DNA of 37,568 bases from Halomonas sp. SSL-5 (GTDB lineage Bacteria; Pseudomonadota; Gammaproteobacteria; Pseudomonadales; Halomonadaceae). The notes beneath the pieces were generated by a model that saw nothing but the letters and a program-made list of their open reading frames with translations, did no database searches and had not been told where the DNA came from. Below, piece by piece: positions 13,112-21,049 of the stretch. The position numbers were made by a program, and so were the translations under genes. The stretch covers positions 1 through 37,568 of the forward strand of contig NZ_JAUYWF010000016.1 of assembly GCF_030708455.1 (NCBI RefSeq), given 5' to 3'. Within the stretch, counting starts at the first letter, position 1. The number at the start of each line of letters is the position of its first letter.

Positions 13112-13131
13112 GCGTGCGGGGACCCGCACGC
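13112..13131. promoter_or_regulatory. Inverted repeat GTGCGG-N4-CCGCAC upstream of the NSS gene
   Basis: Nine-base perfect arms GCGTGCGGG (13112-13120) and CCCGCACGC (13123-13131) surround GA. It contains GTGCGG-GGAC-CCGCAC (13114-13129), the same half-sites and spacing as the site at 17326-17341 in front of the TRAP-TAXI genes. It ends 24 bp from the NSS start codon, close to the ribosome-binding site, so it may act as an operator or as an mRNA hairpin. I see no sigma-54 promoter beside it. Confidence 0.5.
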
Positions 13132-13246
13132 ATGAAAGCCAGCAAGCCTAGCAGCCCGCCCCCCGCCGGCAAACCCTGCCACACATTGAAACCCGCCGCG
13201 TTCGCCCGCATCTTAGTTGCCGACTCCCCTTCGCCCCGAGGTACGC

Positions 13247-15295
13247 ATGTCCCCCAATCCCCTGCTCGAGACCCACGAGCTGCCCCCCTTCGAAGCCATC
13301 CGCCCCGAGCACGTGGTGCCGGCCATCGACGAGATCCTCGCCGACAACCGCCGGGGCATCGAGGCGCTGGTCGCGCGCGCCGGGCAGGCGCCGCCCGGCT
13401 GGGAGAGCCTGGCTGCGCCGCTGGAGTCGCTCAACGATCGCCTGTCGCGTGCCTGGTCGCCGGTCTCCCACCTCAACGGCACCATGAACAGTCCCGAGCT
13501 GCGCGAGGCCTACCAGGCCTGCCTGGGCAAGCTCTCCGAATACAGCACCTGGCTGGGCCAGCATGAGGGGCTGTTCCGCGCCTGGCAGGCGCTGAAGGAG
13601 GGGCCCGCCTGGGAGACCCTGGACGACGCCCAACGCCGCAGCGTGGACAATACCCTGCGCGACTTCCGCCTCGCCGGCGTCGACCTGCCCGCCGAGCAGA
13701 AGCGCCGCTACGGCGAGATCAAGGCGCGCCTCTCCGAGCTCTCCAACACCTTCTCCAACCAGCTGCTCGATGCCACCCAGGCCTGGCACCTGGACCTGGC
13801 CGACGCCTCGCGCCTGGCCGGCCTGCCCGAGAGCGCTCTGGACAGCCTGCGTGCCAACGCCGAGGCCAAGGGGGTGGCGGGCTATCGCATCACCCTGGAC
13901 TTCCCCAGCTTCTTCCCGGTCGTCACCTACGCCGACGACCGCGAGCTGCGCCGCGAGGTCTACACCGCCTTCGTCACCCGCGCCTCGGATCAGGGGCCCC
14001 ACGCCGGCCAGCACGACAACGCCCCGCTGATGGAGGAGATCCTCGCCCTGCGCCACGAGCTGGCCGAGCTGCTGGGCTTCGCCACCTACGCCGACTATTC
14101 GCTGGAAACCAAGATGGCCGAGTCCCCGGCCGAGGCCCAGGCCTTCCTCGAGGACCTGGCGGGGCGCGCCGTGCCCCAGGCCCGCGAGGAGTTCGCCGAG
14201 CTCGAGGCCTTCGCCCGCGACGCGTTGGGCATGGGCGAGCTGGCCCCCTGGGACATCGGCTACGCCAGCGAGAAGCTGCGCGAGGAGCGTCACGCCATCA
14301 ACGAGGAGCAGCTGCGTCCCTACTTCCCCGCCCCGCAGGTGGTGGACGGCCTGTTCCGGGTGGTGGAGCGACTCTTCGGCGTCACCTTCGCCGAGGACGA
14401 GAGCGCCCCGCGCTATCATCCGGACGTGCGCTTCTTCCGCATCATGGAGCAGGGCGAGCCCATCGCCGGGTTCTACCTCGACCTCTACGCCCGGGAGGGC
14501 AAGCGCGGTGGCGCCTGGATGGACGAGTGCCGGGTGCGCCGCCACGAGGGTGACGCCCTGCAGCTGCCGGTGGCCTACCTGACCTGCAACTTCACGCGCC
14601 CGGTGGGCAGCCGACCAGCGCTGCTGACCCACGACGAGGTCACCACCCTGTTCCACGAGTTCGGCCACGGTCTGCACCACATGCTGACCCGGCAGTCTAT
14701 CGCCGACATCTCCGGCATCAACGGCGTGGCCTGGGATGCCGTGGAGCTGCCCAGCCAGTTCATGGAGAACTACTGCTGGGAGCGCGAGGGGCTCGACCTG
14801 ATCGCCGGCCACGTCGACAGCGGCGAGCCGCTGCCCGCCGAGCTGCTCGAGAAGCTGCAGGCGGCCCGCAACTTCCAGTCCGCCATGGGCATGGTGCGCC
14901 AGCTGGAGTTCTCGCTGTTCGACCTGCGCCTGCACCATGAGCTTGCGGCCCCCTCCGCCGCCGAAATCCAGGCGCTGCTAGACGCGGTGCGCCACCAGGT
15001 CTCGGTGGTGCCCAGGGCCGATTTCAACCGCTTCCAGAACGGCTTCGGACACATCTTCGCCGGCGGCTATGCGGCGGGCTACTACAGCTACAAATGGGCC
15101 GAGGTGCTCTCCGCCGATGCCTGGAGTGCCTTCGAGGAAGCGGGTATCTTCGACCCCGAGACCGGACACCGCTTCCGCACCGAGATCCTCGAGGCGGGCG
15201 GCGCCCGCGATGCCGCCGAGCTGTTCCGTACCTTCCGCGGCCGCGAGCCCAGCGTCGAGCCGCTGCTGCGTCACAGCGGCATCCGCGCCAGCTGA
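13247..15295 (+). CDS. prlC: Oligopeptidase A (M3 family zinc metallopeptidase)
   Basis: A 682-residue cytosolic metallopeptidase that degrades oligopeptides, including cleaved signal peptides. The zinc site HEFGH is at residues 470-474 (FHEFGHGLHHML), and the second ligand region follows in GVAWDAVELPSQFMENYC. Length and zinc position closely match E. coli OpdA (680 residues). The ATG at 13247 is preferred over one at 13217 because GAGG lies 5 nt before it. It leads a likely operon with yheV and a Na/Pi cotransporter gene. A possible promoter TTGAAA (13186-13191) has only a weak -10. Confidence 0.96.
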   Translation: MSPNPLLETHELPPFEAIRPEHVVPAIDEILADNRRGIEALVARAGQAPPGWESLAAPLESLNDRLSRAWSPVSHLNGTMNSPELREAYQACLGKLSEYSTWLGQHEGLFRAWQALKEGPAWETLDDAQRRSVDNTLRDFRLAGVDLPAEQKRRYGEIKARLSELSNTFSNQLLDATQAWHLDLADASRLAGLPESALDSLRANAEAKGVAGYRITLDFPSFFPVVTYADDRELRREVYTAFVTRASDQGPHAGQHDNAPLMEEILALRHELAELLGFATYADYSLETKMAESPAEAQAFLEDLAGRAVPQAREEFAELEAFARDALGMGELAPWDIGYASEKLREERHAINEEQLRPYFPAPQVVDGLFRVVERLFGVTFAEDESAPRYHPDVRFFRIMEQGEPIAGFYLDLYAREGKRGGAWMDECRVRRHEGDALQLPVAYLTCNFTRPVGSRPALLTHDEVTTLFHEFGHGLHHMLTRQSIADISGINGVAWDAVELPSQFMENYCWEREGLDLIAGHVDSGEPLPAELLEKLQAARNFQSAMGMVRQLEFSLFDLRLHHELAAPSAAEIQALLDAVRHQVSVVPRADFNRFQNGFGHIFAGGYAAGYYSYKWAEVLSADAWSAFEEAGIFDPETGHRFRTEILEAGGARDAAELFRTFRGREPSVEPLLRHSGIRAS

Positions 15296-15310
15296 TCCAT
15301 CGTCACACCC

Positions 15311-15332
15311 GGCTCGGCCCCCGGGCCGAGCC
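15311..15332 (+). terminator. GC-rich hairpin between prlC and yheV
   Basis: Ten-base perfect arms GGCTCGGCCC and GGGCCGAGCC separated by CC. No T-run follows and the yheV ATG is 14 bp away, so it more likely attenuates, or protects the prlC message, than ends transcription completely. Confidence 0.5.
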
Positions 15333-15346
15333 CTACAGGAGTCCCC

Positions 15347-15592
15347 ATGGCCGTCCAGAAACGCTTTATCGCCGGCGCCATCTGCCCGCGCTGCGCCGAG
15401 ATGGACCGTATCCGCAGTTGGGAGCAGAACGGCATCCGCTACCGCGAGTGCGTCAGCTGCGACTTCTTCGAGCAGTTGCCCATCGAGGAGCAGGCCGCCC
15501 CCGAGCTTGCCACCCGCGTCAACCGCCCTCACGAGGAGGACACCACCGAGGACTTCCAGACGGTCAGGATCCTCGACCCCAAGGGACGCTGA
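15347..15592 (+). CDS. yheV: YheV-family small zinc-ribbon protein
   Basis: An 81-residue protein with two CxxC pairs (Cys13/Cys16 and Cys35/Cys38) that would form a zinc ribbon, followed by an acidic tail. It matches the gammaproteobacterial YheV family, which has no proven function. AGGAG precedes the ATG at good distance (CAGGAGTCCCC). It lies between prlC and a cotransporter gene, whose probable GTG start comes one base after the yheV stop. Confidence 0.9.
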   Translation: MAVQKRFIAGAICPRCAEMDRIRSWEQNGIRYRECVSCDFFEQLPIEEQAAPELATRVNRPHEEDTTEDFQTVRILDPKGR

Positions 15593-15593
15593 G

Positions 15594-17297
15594 GTGACCC
15601 GCCAGGGAGTGGCCCGGGCCCTGCTGTCGCGGCGGCGCCAGCTGGAGGCGCTGGGCCTGGCCGCGGCCGCCGCCCTGCTGCTGGCACGCCCCGACCTGGC
15701 CACCCTGGCCGCCGGGCTGGGGCTCTTCCTGTGGGGCATGACCCGCCTGCAGGAGGCCATCAAGCGCCTCTCCGGCGGCACCCTGGACCGCTGGCTGAAT
15801 GCGGCCACCTCGAAGCCCCTGCGCGCCATCGGCGTCGGGGCGGCGGCGACCGCCCTGGTGCAGTCCAGCTCGCTGGTCACCCTGCTCGCCATGTCCTTCG
15901 TGGGCGCCGGGCTGGTCGCCCTGCCCGGCGCCATCGCCCTGCTGTTCGGCGCCAATCTCGGCACCACCACCGGCGCCTGGTTGATCGCCGCCTTCGGCCT
16001 GCGCTTCGACCTGGCGGCCTTCGCCATGCCCTTCCTGGCCATCGGCCTGCTCGGCACCCGACTGCTGGACGACGGCCGCGCGGCCATCGCCGGGCTGCTG
16101 CTGGGCGTGGGGCTGCTGTTCCTGGGCATCGATTTCATGAAGCTGGGCTTCGCCGCCTGGCAGGATGGGCTCTCGCTGGATGGGCTGGCCGGCGGCAGCG
16201 CCTGGCACTGGCCGCTGTTCGTGCTGTTCGGGGTGCTGGCCACGGTGGTGATGCAGTCGAGCCACGCCACCCTGCTGATCACCCTGGCGGCCCTGGCGGG
16301 GGGACAGCTGCCCTATCTGCCCGCCCTGGCGGTGGCCATCGGCGCCAATGTCGGCACCACCGTCACCGCGGTGCTGGGGGCGCTGGGCTCGGGGGCGCCG
16401 GCCAGGCGCCTGGCCGGCGCCCACGTGGCCTTCAACCTGGTGACCGCCGCCGTGGCCCTGGCCCTGCTGGTGCCGCTGGCCTGGGTGGTGGACCAGCTGG
16501 GGGCGTTCATCGGCCTGGCAGAGGATGCCTGGCCGCTCAAGCTGGCGCTCTTCCACACCCTGTTCAACCTGCTCGGCATCCTGCTGATGCTGCCCTGGAT
16601 TCCCCGACTGGCCGCGCGGCTGGAGCGGCTCTTCCCGCTGCCGACCCGACTCTCACCGGCCCAGGCCCGCTACCTGACGCCGGCCGCGCTGCAACACGCC
16701 GACACCGCCATGGCCGCCATGGAGCAGGAGTGCCAGCGCCTCAATCGCCGCGCCTACCACCTGCTCTGTTCGGCCATCCTGGTGCCCAGTGCCGAGGCGA
16801 TCGGCCACCCGCCCTCCCGCGAGGTGGTCGAGCGCCCCGTCGACCCCGCGGCCTGGCCGACGGTCAACGCCCGCTACCACGCACGCATCAAGCCGTTGAT
16901 GGCCGAGATCCTCGACTTCTACGCGCGCATCGACGAGCCGCTCACCGAGGCGCAGCAGGCCCGCCTCGAGATCCTCTATGCGCGCACCCTGCGCATGGTC
17001 GAGGCGGTGCGCTTCGGCGAGGTGCTGCAGCGCAGCCTGCTGCGCCACGCCGCCCCGGCCAGCCCCCTGCGCGAGGCCCATGACGAGATCCGTCTGGCCC
17101 TGGCCCAGGGCCTCAACCGCCTGGCCAACGACCCCGAGGCCAGCGATATCGCCGGCCCCATCGACGCGGTGCGCCAGCGCTGGCAACGGCGGTCGGCGGA
17201 GCGCCTGCGTGAACACCGCCTGGACCCCTGGCTCGCCTCCTCGCTGATGAACGACCTGCACCAGGCCAGCCGGCTGATCGATGCCTTGATGGGGTAG
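15594..17297 (+). CDS. Na/Pi cotransporter family protein with PhoU-like C-terminal domain
   Basis: A 567-residue membrane protein in the YjbB/NptA group. The two inverted Na/Pi repeats show the paired QSSS motifs (ALVQSSSLVTLLA and VVMQSSHATLLIT) and the GANLGTTTGAW / GANVGTTVTAV loops. About eight to ten helices fill residues 1-345, and the last 200 residues are a helical PhoU-like domain. It would move phosphate (or another anion) with Na+. The start is taken as GTG at 15594, one base after the yheV stop; the next usable start is another GTG at 15609. The unusual start and tight spacing suggest translational coupling. Confidence 0.87.
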   Translation: MTRQGVARALLSRRRQLEALGLAAAAALLLARPDLATLAAGLGLFLWGMTRLQEAIKRLSGGTLDRWLNAATSKPLRAIGVGAAATALVQSSSLVTLLAMSFVGAGLVALPGAIALLFGANLGTTTGAWLIAAFGLRFDLAAFAMPFLAIGLLGTRLLDDGRAAIAGLLLGVGLLFLGIDFMKLGFAAWQDGLSLDGLAGGSAWHWPLFVLFGVLATVVMQSSHATLLITLAALAGGQLPYLPALAVAIGANVGTTVTAVLGALGSGAPARRLAGAHVAFNLVTAAVALALLVPLAWVVDQLGAFIGLAEDAWPLKLALFHTLFNLLGILLMLPWIPRLAARLERLFPLPTRLSPAQARYLTPAALQHADTAMAAMEQECQRLNRRAYHLLCSAILVPSAEAIGHPPSREVVERPVDPAAWPTVNARYHARIKPLMAEILDFYARIDEPLTEAQQARLEILYARTLRMVEAVRFGEVLQRSLLRHAAPASPLREAHDEIRLALAQGLNRLANDPEASDIAGPIDAVRQRWQRRSAERLREHRLDPWLASSLMNDLHQASRLIDALMG

Positions 17298-17325
17298 CGT
17301 TACCCCTGTGCCGGGAGGAGGCTTC

Positions 17326-17341
17326 GTGCGGTTTTCCGCAC
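17326..17341. promoter_or_regulatory. Upstream activator site 1 (DctD-like), perfect inverted repeat
   Basis: GTGCGG-TTTT-CCGCAC, centred about 145 bp before the predicted sigma-54 start. This is the general form and location of NtrC/DctD-family enhancer sites. Confidence 0.65.
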
Positions 17342-17358
17342 ACCGACGGCGGCCCTGC

Positions 17359-17374
17359 GTGTGGACATCCGCCA
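17359..17374. promoter_or_regulatory. Upstream activator site 2 (degenerate copy)
   Basis: GTGTGG-ACAT-CCGCCA lines up with site 1 at 9 of 12 half-site positions and starts 33 bp after it, about three helical turns. Tandem sites of unequal strength on one DNA face are typical of DctD-type control. Confidence 0.45.
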
Positions 17375-17452
17375 CTTCGGCGCCTCCCGGAACTCGACCA
17401 AGGTCTCAGACGATCTCTTCAATTGACTGAAATAAAAACCCTTACGGGCAGA

Positions 17453-17468
17453 TGGCCCGACCCTTGCA
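17453..17468 (+). promoter_or_regulatory. Sigma-54 (RpoN) promoter of the TRAP-TAXI operon
   Basis: TGGCCCGACCCTTGCA matches the consensus TGGCACG-N4-TTGCA at all but one defined position. The -24 GG (17454-17455) and -12 GC (17466-17467) are exactly 10 bp apart. Predicted start is near 17479. This predicts absolute dependence on a sigma-54 activator. Confidence 0.83.
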
Positions 17469-17624
17469 GAGTTCATTGCCGTGTAGCGGGATGAACGCCC
17501 TACGTTGAATACTGCGTCCCGCCGCCGACAGCATGCCCGACAGGAGCTGCCAGACTGACAGGGCGCCTGCCGGGCGCCAGAGGCCCGGGGCATCACCAAC
17601 GACAACATGCAATGGAGTCACGCC

Positions 17625-18608
17625 ATGCGCCTTCTCTCCACCAAGCTGCTCGCCGGCACCGTCGCCGGCACCCTGCTGGTCGCCGCATCGGCCTCCGCCC
17701 AGGATCGTAGCGACTGGCCCGACAACTTCACCGTGGGCACCGCCAGCCAGGGCGGCACCTACTTCGTCTACGGCTCCGGCTGGGCCAACCTGATCGCCGA
17801 CGAGCTGGGCCTCTCCGGTGGCGGCGAGGTCACCGGCGGCCCCAACCAGAACCTCGCCCTGGTGCATACCGGGGAACTGGCCCTGGGCCTGACCACCATG
17901 GGTCCCGCCGCCGAGGCCCTGGCCGGCGAGAGCCCGCTGGCCCCCGGCGTGCCGATGGATAACGTCTGTGCGCTGTTCCCGATGTACGAGACGCCCTTCT
18001 CGATCACCACCCTGGCCGACAGCGGAGTCGAATCGATCGCCGACATCCCCGATGGCGCCAGCATCGGCTTCGGCCCGGCGGCCTCCACCTCCGACACCTA
18101 CTTCCCGGCCATCCTCGAGGAGCTGGGTGTCGACTTCGAGCGCCGCAACGGCGGCTGGAACGACCTGGGCGGCCAGCTACAGGACGGCCTGATCGATGTC
18201 ATCGCCTTCGCCGCCGGCATCCCGATTCCCGCGGTCAGCCAGCTCGAGGTGCAGACCGACATCAATATCGTCGAGTTCACCGAAGAGGAGCAGGCCCAGG
18301 TCCTCGAGGCGTTCCCGGTCTCGCCGTTCATGATCCCGGCCAGCACCTACCAGACCCTGGAGGAGGATGCCCGCGCCGTCTCCATGTGGAACTTCACCAT
18401 CGCCGGCTGTGATCTGCCCGAAGACTTCGTCTACGAGATCACCAAGCTGAGCATGGAGAACAACGACAGGATGATGGACGTCCACCGCAGCGCCGCCACC
18501 AGCATCCCGGAGAACATCCAGTACAACACCGTGCTGCCGTTCCACCCGGGCGCCGTGCGCTGGTACGAGGAGAACGGCTACGAGATCCCCGACGATCTGA
18601 AGCTGTAA
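17625..18608 (+). CDS. TAXI-family TRAP transporter substrate-binding protein
   Basis: A 327-residue periplasmic binding protein. The signal peptide MRLLSTKLLAGTVAGTLLVAASASA is likely cut after Ala25. The mature start NFTVGTASQGGTYFVYGSGWANLIADEL is the TAXI family signature, and the C-terminal part (AVRWYEENGYEIPDDL) is also typical. I place the start at 17625 with GGAG 8-9 nt before it; an ATG at 17607 lacks a ribosome-binding site. It delivers a substrate to the fused permease encoded next. TAXI substrates are mostly unproven, with glutamate, 2-oxoglutarate and hydroxyglutarate among those discussed. Control by sigma-54 and DctD points to an organic acid. Confidence 0.93.
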   Translation: MRLLSTKLLAGTVAGTLLVAASASAQDRSDWPDNFTVGTASQGGTYFVYGSGWANLIADELGLSGGGEVTGGPNQNLALVHTGELALGLTTMGPAAEALAGESPLAPGVPMDNVCALFPMYETPFSITTLADSGVESIADIPDGASIGFGPAASTSDTYFPAILEELGVDFERRNGGWNDLGGQLQDGLIDVIAFAAGIPIPAVSQLEVQTDINIVEFTEEEQAQVLEAFPVSPFMIPASTYQTLEEDARAVSMWNFTIAGCDLPEDFVYEITKLSMENNDRMMDVHRSAATSIPENIQYNTVLPFHPGAVRWYEENGYEIPDDLKL

Positions 18609-18625
18609 GCCGTCTAACCCCGAAC

Positions 18626-18658
18626 GCCGCCCCGGGTCGATCATCGATCCGGGGCGGC
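18626..18658 (+). other. Strong hairpin between the TRAP binding-protein and permease genes
   Basis: Arms GCCGCCCCGG (18626-18635) and CCGGGGCGGC (18649-18658) are perfect, and the interior continues as TCGAT-C-ATCGA, closing nearly the whole 33 bases. No T-run follows. Such structures usually shield the binding-protein message from 3' decay and lower permease output. Confidence 0.7.
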
Positions 18659-18695
18659 ATGCTCGTCGTTTCGTCCCACACCCAAGGGTGTCTTC

Positions 18696-20894
18696 ATGTC
18701 GCACTCCCCCGATTCCCGCGACGACGTCTCCACCGACGACGTCATTCAGCCCATCAACGCCGAGGGCGTCGATGAGGTCGCCGCCGAATCCAATCGGCGG
18801 CTGTATACCGGCTGGCAGTGGCTGCTGTTCGGTGCCCTGGCCATCGCCTACTCGCTGTTCCACCTGGTCTCGCTGAACGTCTATCCGCTGGAGACCTGGT
18901 CGTTTCGCATCCTGCACATCGCCGGCGCCCTGATCCTCGGCTTCGGCTTCTACGCCGGCACCCGCTTCGCCGACCAGGATCACGAGCGCTCCGCCGCCTG
19001 GATGCGCTGGCTGAGCTACGCCCTGCTGATTCCGGCGCTCTACACCCTGGTACGGGTGGCGCTGATCTATCAGGCGATGGCCGGTGGGGCCCTGCGCATC
19101 GCTCCGGAGATCGAGACCTGGCACTTCGGCTATCCGCTGATGCTGACCACCGCCGCCGCCATCCTGCTCTCCTGGGGCTACCGCCAGGTGCGCGAGACCC
19201 TCTCCCCCGCCGACCTGGTGCTGATGGTCTGCTCCCTGTCGGTGGCCGGCTACCTGCTGGTGATGTTCAACAGCCCGATGCGCGCCTCCACCGGCACCCC
19301 CTTCGCCCCCGTCGGCATCTCCTATGCGGCCATCGCCGGCTCGCTACTGATCCTCGAGCTGACCCGCCGGGTCGCCGGCCTGGCGCTGGTGACCATCTCG
19401 GCGATCTTCCTGATCTACGTCTTCGCCGGCCCCTACCTGCCGGGCTTCCTGGGCTACCCGGGGCTCTCCCTCAACCGCTTCTTCAGCCAGGTCTATACCG
19501 ACGCCGGCATCCTCGGGCCGACCACCGCGGTCTCGTCCACCTACATCATCCTGTTCATCATCTTCGCCGCCTTCCTGCAGGCCTCCAAGGTCGGCGACTA
19601 CTTCGTCAACTTCGCCTTCGCCGCCGCCGGCCGCGCCCGTGGTGGCCCCGCCAAGGTTTCCATCTTCGCCTCCGGCCTGATGGGGATGATCAACGGCACC
19701 TCGGCCGGCAACGTGGTCTCCACCGGTTCGCTGACCATCCCGCTGATGAAGAAGGTCGGCTACCCGGCACGCAGCGCCGGCGCCATCGAGGCCGCCGCCT
19801 CCACCGGCGGGCAGATCATGCCGCCGATCATGGGCGCGGGTGCCTTCATCATGGCCGAGGTCACCGGCATCCCCTACACCGAGATCGCCGTGGCGGCACT
19901 GATCCCGGCCATCCTCTACTTCCTCTCGATCTACTGCATGGTGGACTTCGAGGCCGCCCGCAAGGGCATGCGCGGCATGCGCAAGGAGGAGATCCCGCAG
20001 TTCCGTCGCCTGGTCAAGCAGGTCTACCTGTTCACGCCGATCATCATCCTTATCGCCGCCCTGTTCATGGGCTACTCGGTGATCCGCGCCGGCACCCTGG
20101 CCACCGCCTCGGCGGCCATGGTGAGCTGGCTCACCCCCCACCGGATGGGGCTGCGCGCCATCCTCAAGGCGCTGCAGCTGGCCGGCACCATGTCGATCCA
20201 GATCATCGCCGTGTGCGCCTGTGCCGGCCTGATCGTCGGCGTCATCGCCCTGACCGGGGTCGGCGCCCGCTTCTCCTCGCTGCTGCTCGGCCTGGCCGGG
20301 GTCAGCCAGCTGCTGGCGCTGTTCTTCGCCATGTGCATCTCGATCCTGCTCGGCATGGGCATGCCGACCACCGCCGCCTACGCGGTGGCCGCCTCGGTGG
20401 TCGCCCCGGGTCTGATCGGCATCGGCATCCAGCCGCTGGTGGCCCACTTCTTCGTGTTCTACTTCGCGGTGGTCTCGGCGATCACGCCACCGGTGGCGCT
20501 GGCCTCCTACGCCGCGGCGGGCATCTCCGGCGACAATGCCATGGGCACCTCGGTGGCCTCGTTCAAGATCGGCCTGGCCGCCTTCATCGTGCCCTTCATG
20601 TTCTTCTACAGCCCGGCCATGCTGATGGAAGGCTCCTGGCTGCAGATCCTGCGGGTCGGCGTCACCGCCACCCTGGGTATCGTGCTGCTGTCCGCGGTGG
20701 TCCAGGCCTGGTTCTTCGGCCCGGTGAAGGCCTGGCAGCGGATCGTGATGCTGATCGGCGCGCTGTTCATGATCTACGGCGGCATCTACACCGACGTCGC
20801 CGGCCTGGCCATCGGCACCGCCCTGTTCCTGATGCAGCGCAAGCGGCACGGCAAGGGCGGTGGGGGCGCCTCACCGGCCTCCGCCTCCGGCTGA
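18696..20894 (+). CDS. TRAP transporter fused permease (TAXI type)
   Basis: A 732-residue polytopic protein with a cytosolic N-terminus of about 40 residues. A small-subunit-like helix bundle (about 45-260) is fused to a large DctM-like domain. Hallmarks of the large domain are GMINGTSAGNVVSTGSLTIPLMKK, AAASTGGQIMPPIMGAGAFIMAE and LGMGMPTTAAYAV. The fusion of Q and M subunits is standard for TAXI systems. It would use a Na+ or H+ gradient to import the ligand handed over by the 17625 product. A short Gly/Ser tail ends the protein. The promoter is presumably the sigma-54 site at 17453. Confidence 0.94.
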   Translation: MSHSPDSRDDVSTDDVIQPINAEGVDEVAAESNRRLYTGWQWLLFGALAIAYSLFHLVSLNVYPLETWSFRILHIAGALILGFGFYAGTRFADQDHERSAAWMRWLSYALLIPALYTLVRVALIYQAMAGGALRIAPEIETWHFGYPLMLTTAAAILLSWGYRQVRETLSPADLVLMVCSLSVAGYLLVMFNSPMRASTGTPFAPVGISYAAIAGSLLILELTRRVAGLALVTISAIFLIYVFAGPYLPGFLGYPGLSLNRFFSQVYTDAGILGPTTAVSSTYIILFIIFAAFLQASKVGDYFVNFAFAAAGRARGGPAKVSIFASGLMGMINGTSAGNVVSTGSLTIPLMKKVGYPARSAGAIEAAASTGGQIMPPIMGAGAFIMAEVTGIPYTEIAVAALIPAILYFLSIYCMVDFEAARKGMRGMRKEEIPQFRRLVKQVYLFTPIIILIAALFMGYSVIRAGTLATASAAMVSWLTPHRMGLRAILKALQLAGTMSIQIIAVCACAGLIVGVIALTGVGARFSSLLLGLAGVSQLLALFFAMCISILLGMGMPTTAAYAVAASVVAPGLIGIGIQPLVAHFFVFYFAVVSAITPPVALASYAAAGISGDNAMGTSVASFKIGLAAFIVPFMFFYSPAMLMEGSWLQILRVGVTATLGIVLLSAVVQAWFFGPVKAWQRIVMLIGALFMIYGGIYTDVAGLAIGTALFLMQRKRHGKGGGGASPASASG

Positions 20895-20900
20895 GCGCCC

Positions 20901-20922
20901 GGCCCCGCCCGAGGGCGGGGCC
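20901..20922 (+). terminator. Probable terminator of the TRAP-TAXI operon
   Basis: GGCCCCGCCC-GA-GGGCGGGGCC followed by TTCTCC, starting 6 bp after the permease stop. The stem is very stable, the T-run weak. Confidence 0.65.
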
Positions 20923-20953
20923 TTCTCCAACGAAAAAGTCCAACGACCCAAAG

Positions 20954-21034
20954 GGCCCGACGCAGCAGAGGGCCCAACGCAGCAGAGAACCCAACGCAGA
21001 GAGCCCCGCCGACAGGCGGGGCTCTCTGCGTTGG
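20954..21034. repeat. Direct repeats leading into a 20-bp perfect hairpin (metF side terminator)
   Basis: Two 17-bp direct repeats (20954-20970 and 20971-20987, one mismatch) are followed by a degenerate third unit (20988-21003). That unit forms the start of a perfect 20-bp inverted repeat (20991-21010 with 21015-21034, loop GACA). The hairpin lies 15 bp beyond the metF stop and probably terminates metF from the other strand. The repeated left arm suggests slippage duplication. Confidence 0.6.
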
Positions 21035-21049
21035 AAGGGTCGTGCGGCC

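Larger units (their letters stand above)
17298..17624 (+). promoter_or_regulatory. Regulatory region and leader of the TRAP-TAXI operon
   Basis: A 327-bp gene-free stretch. From left to right it holds two tandem enhancer-like inverted repeats (17326-17341 and 17359-17374), an A/T-rich section around 17410-17440 and a sigma-54 promoter (17453-17468). About 145 bases of predicted leader follow, with a GGCGCC-TGCCG-GGCGCC hairpin (17562-17578). No terminator with a T-run for the upstream cotransporter gene is visible. Confidence 0.65.

Noticed and set aside
13148..13213. Possible sigma-54 promoter for the NSS gene on the minus strand (TGGCAGGGTTTGCC)
   Set aside because: The -24 GG and -12 GC elements are only 8 bp apart instead of 10, which is not tolerated by sigma-54.
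13148..14938. 596-codon minus-strand open frame opposite prlC
   Set aside because: Antisense shadow; prlC has the zinc motif at the expected position and normal length.
19344..20849. 501-codon minus-strand open frame opposite the TRAP permease
   Set aside because: Hydrophilic Gly/Asp/His repeats arise from reading transmembrane codons backwards; no start signal.
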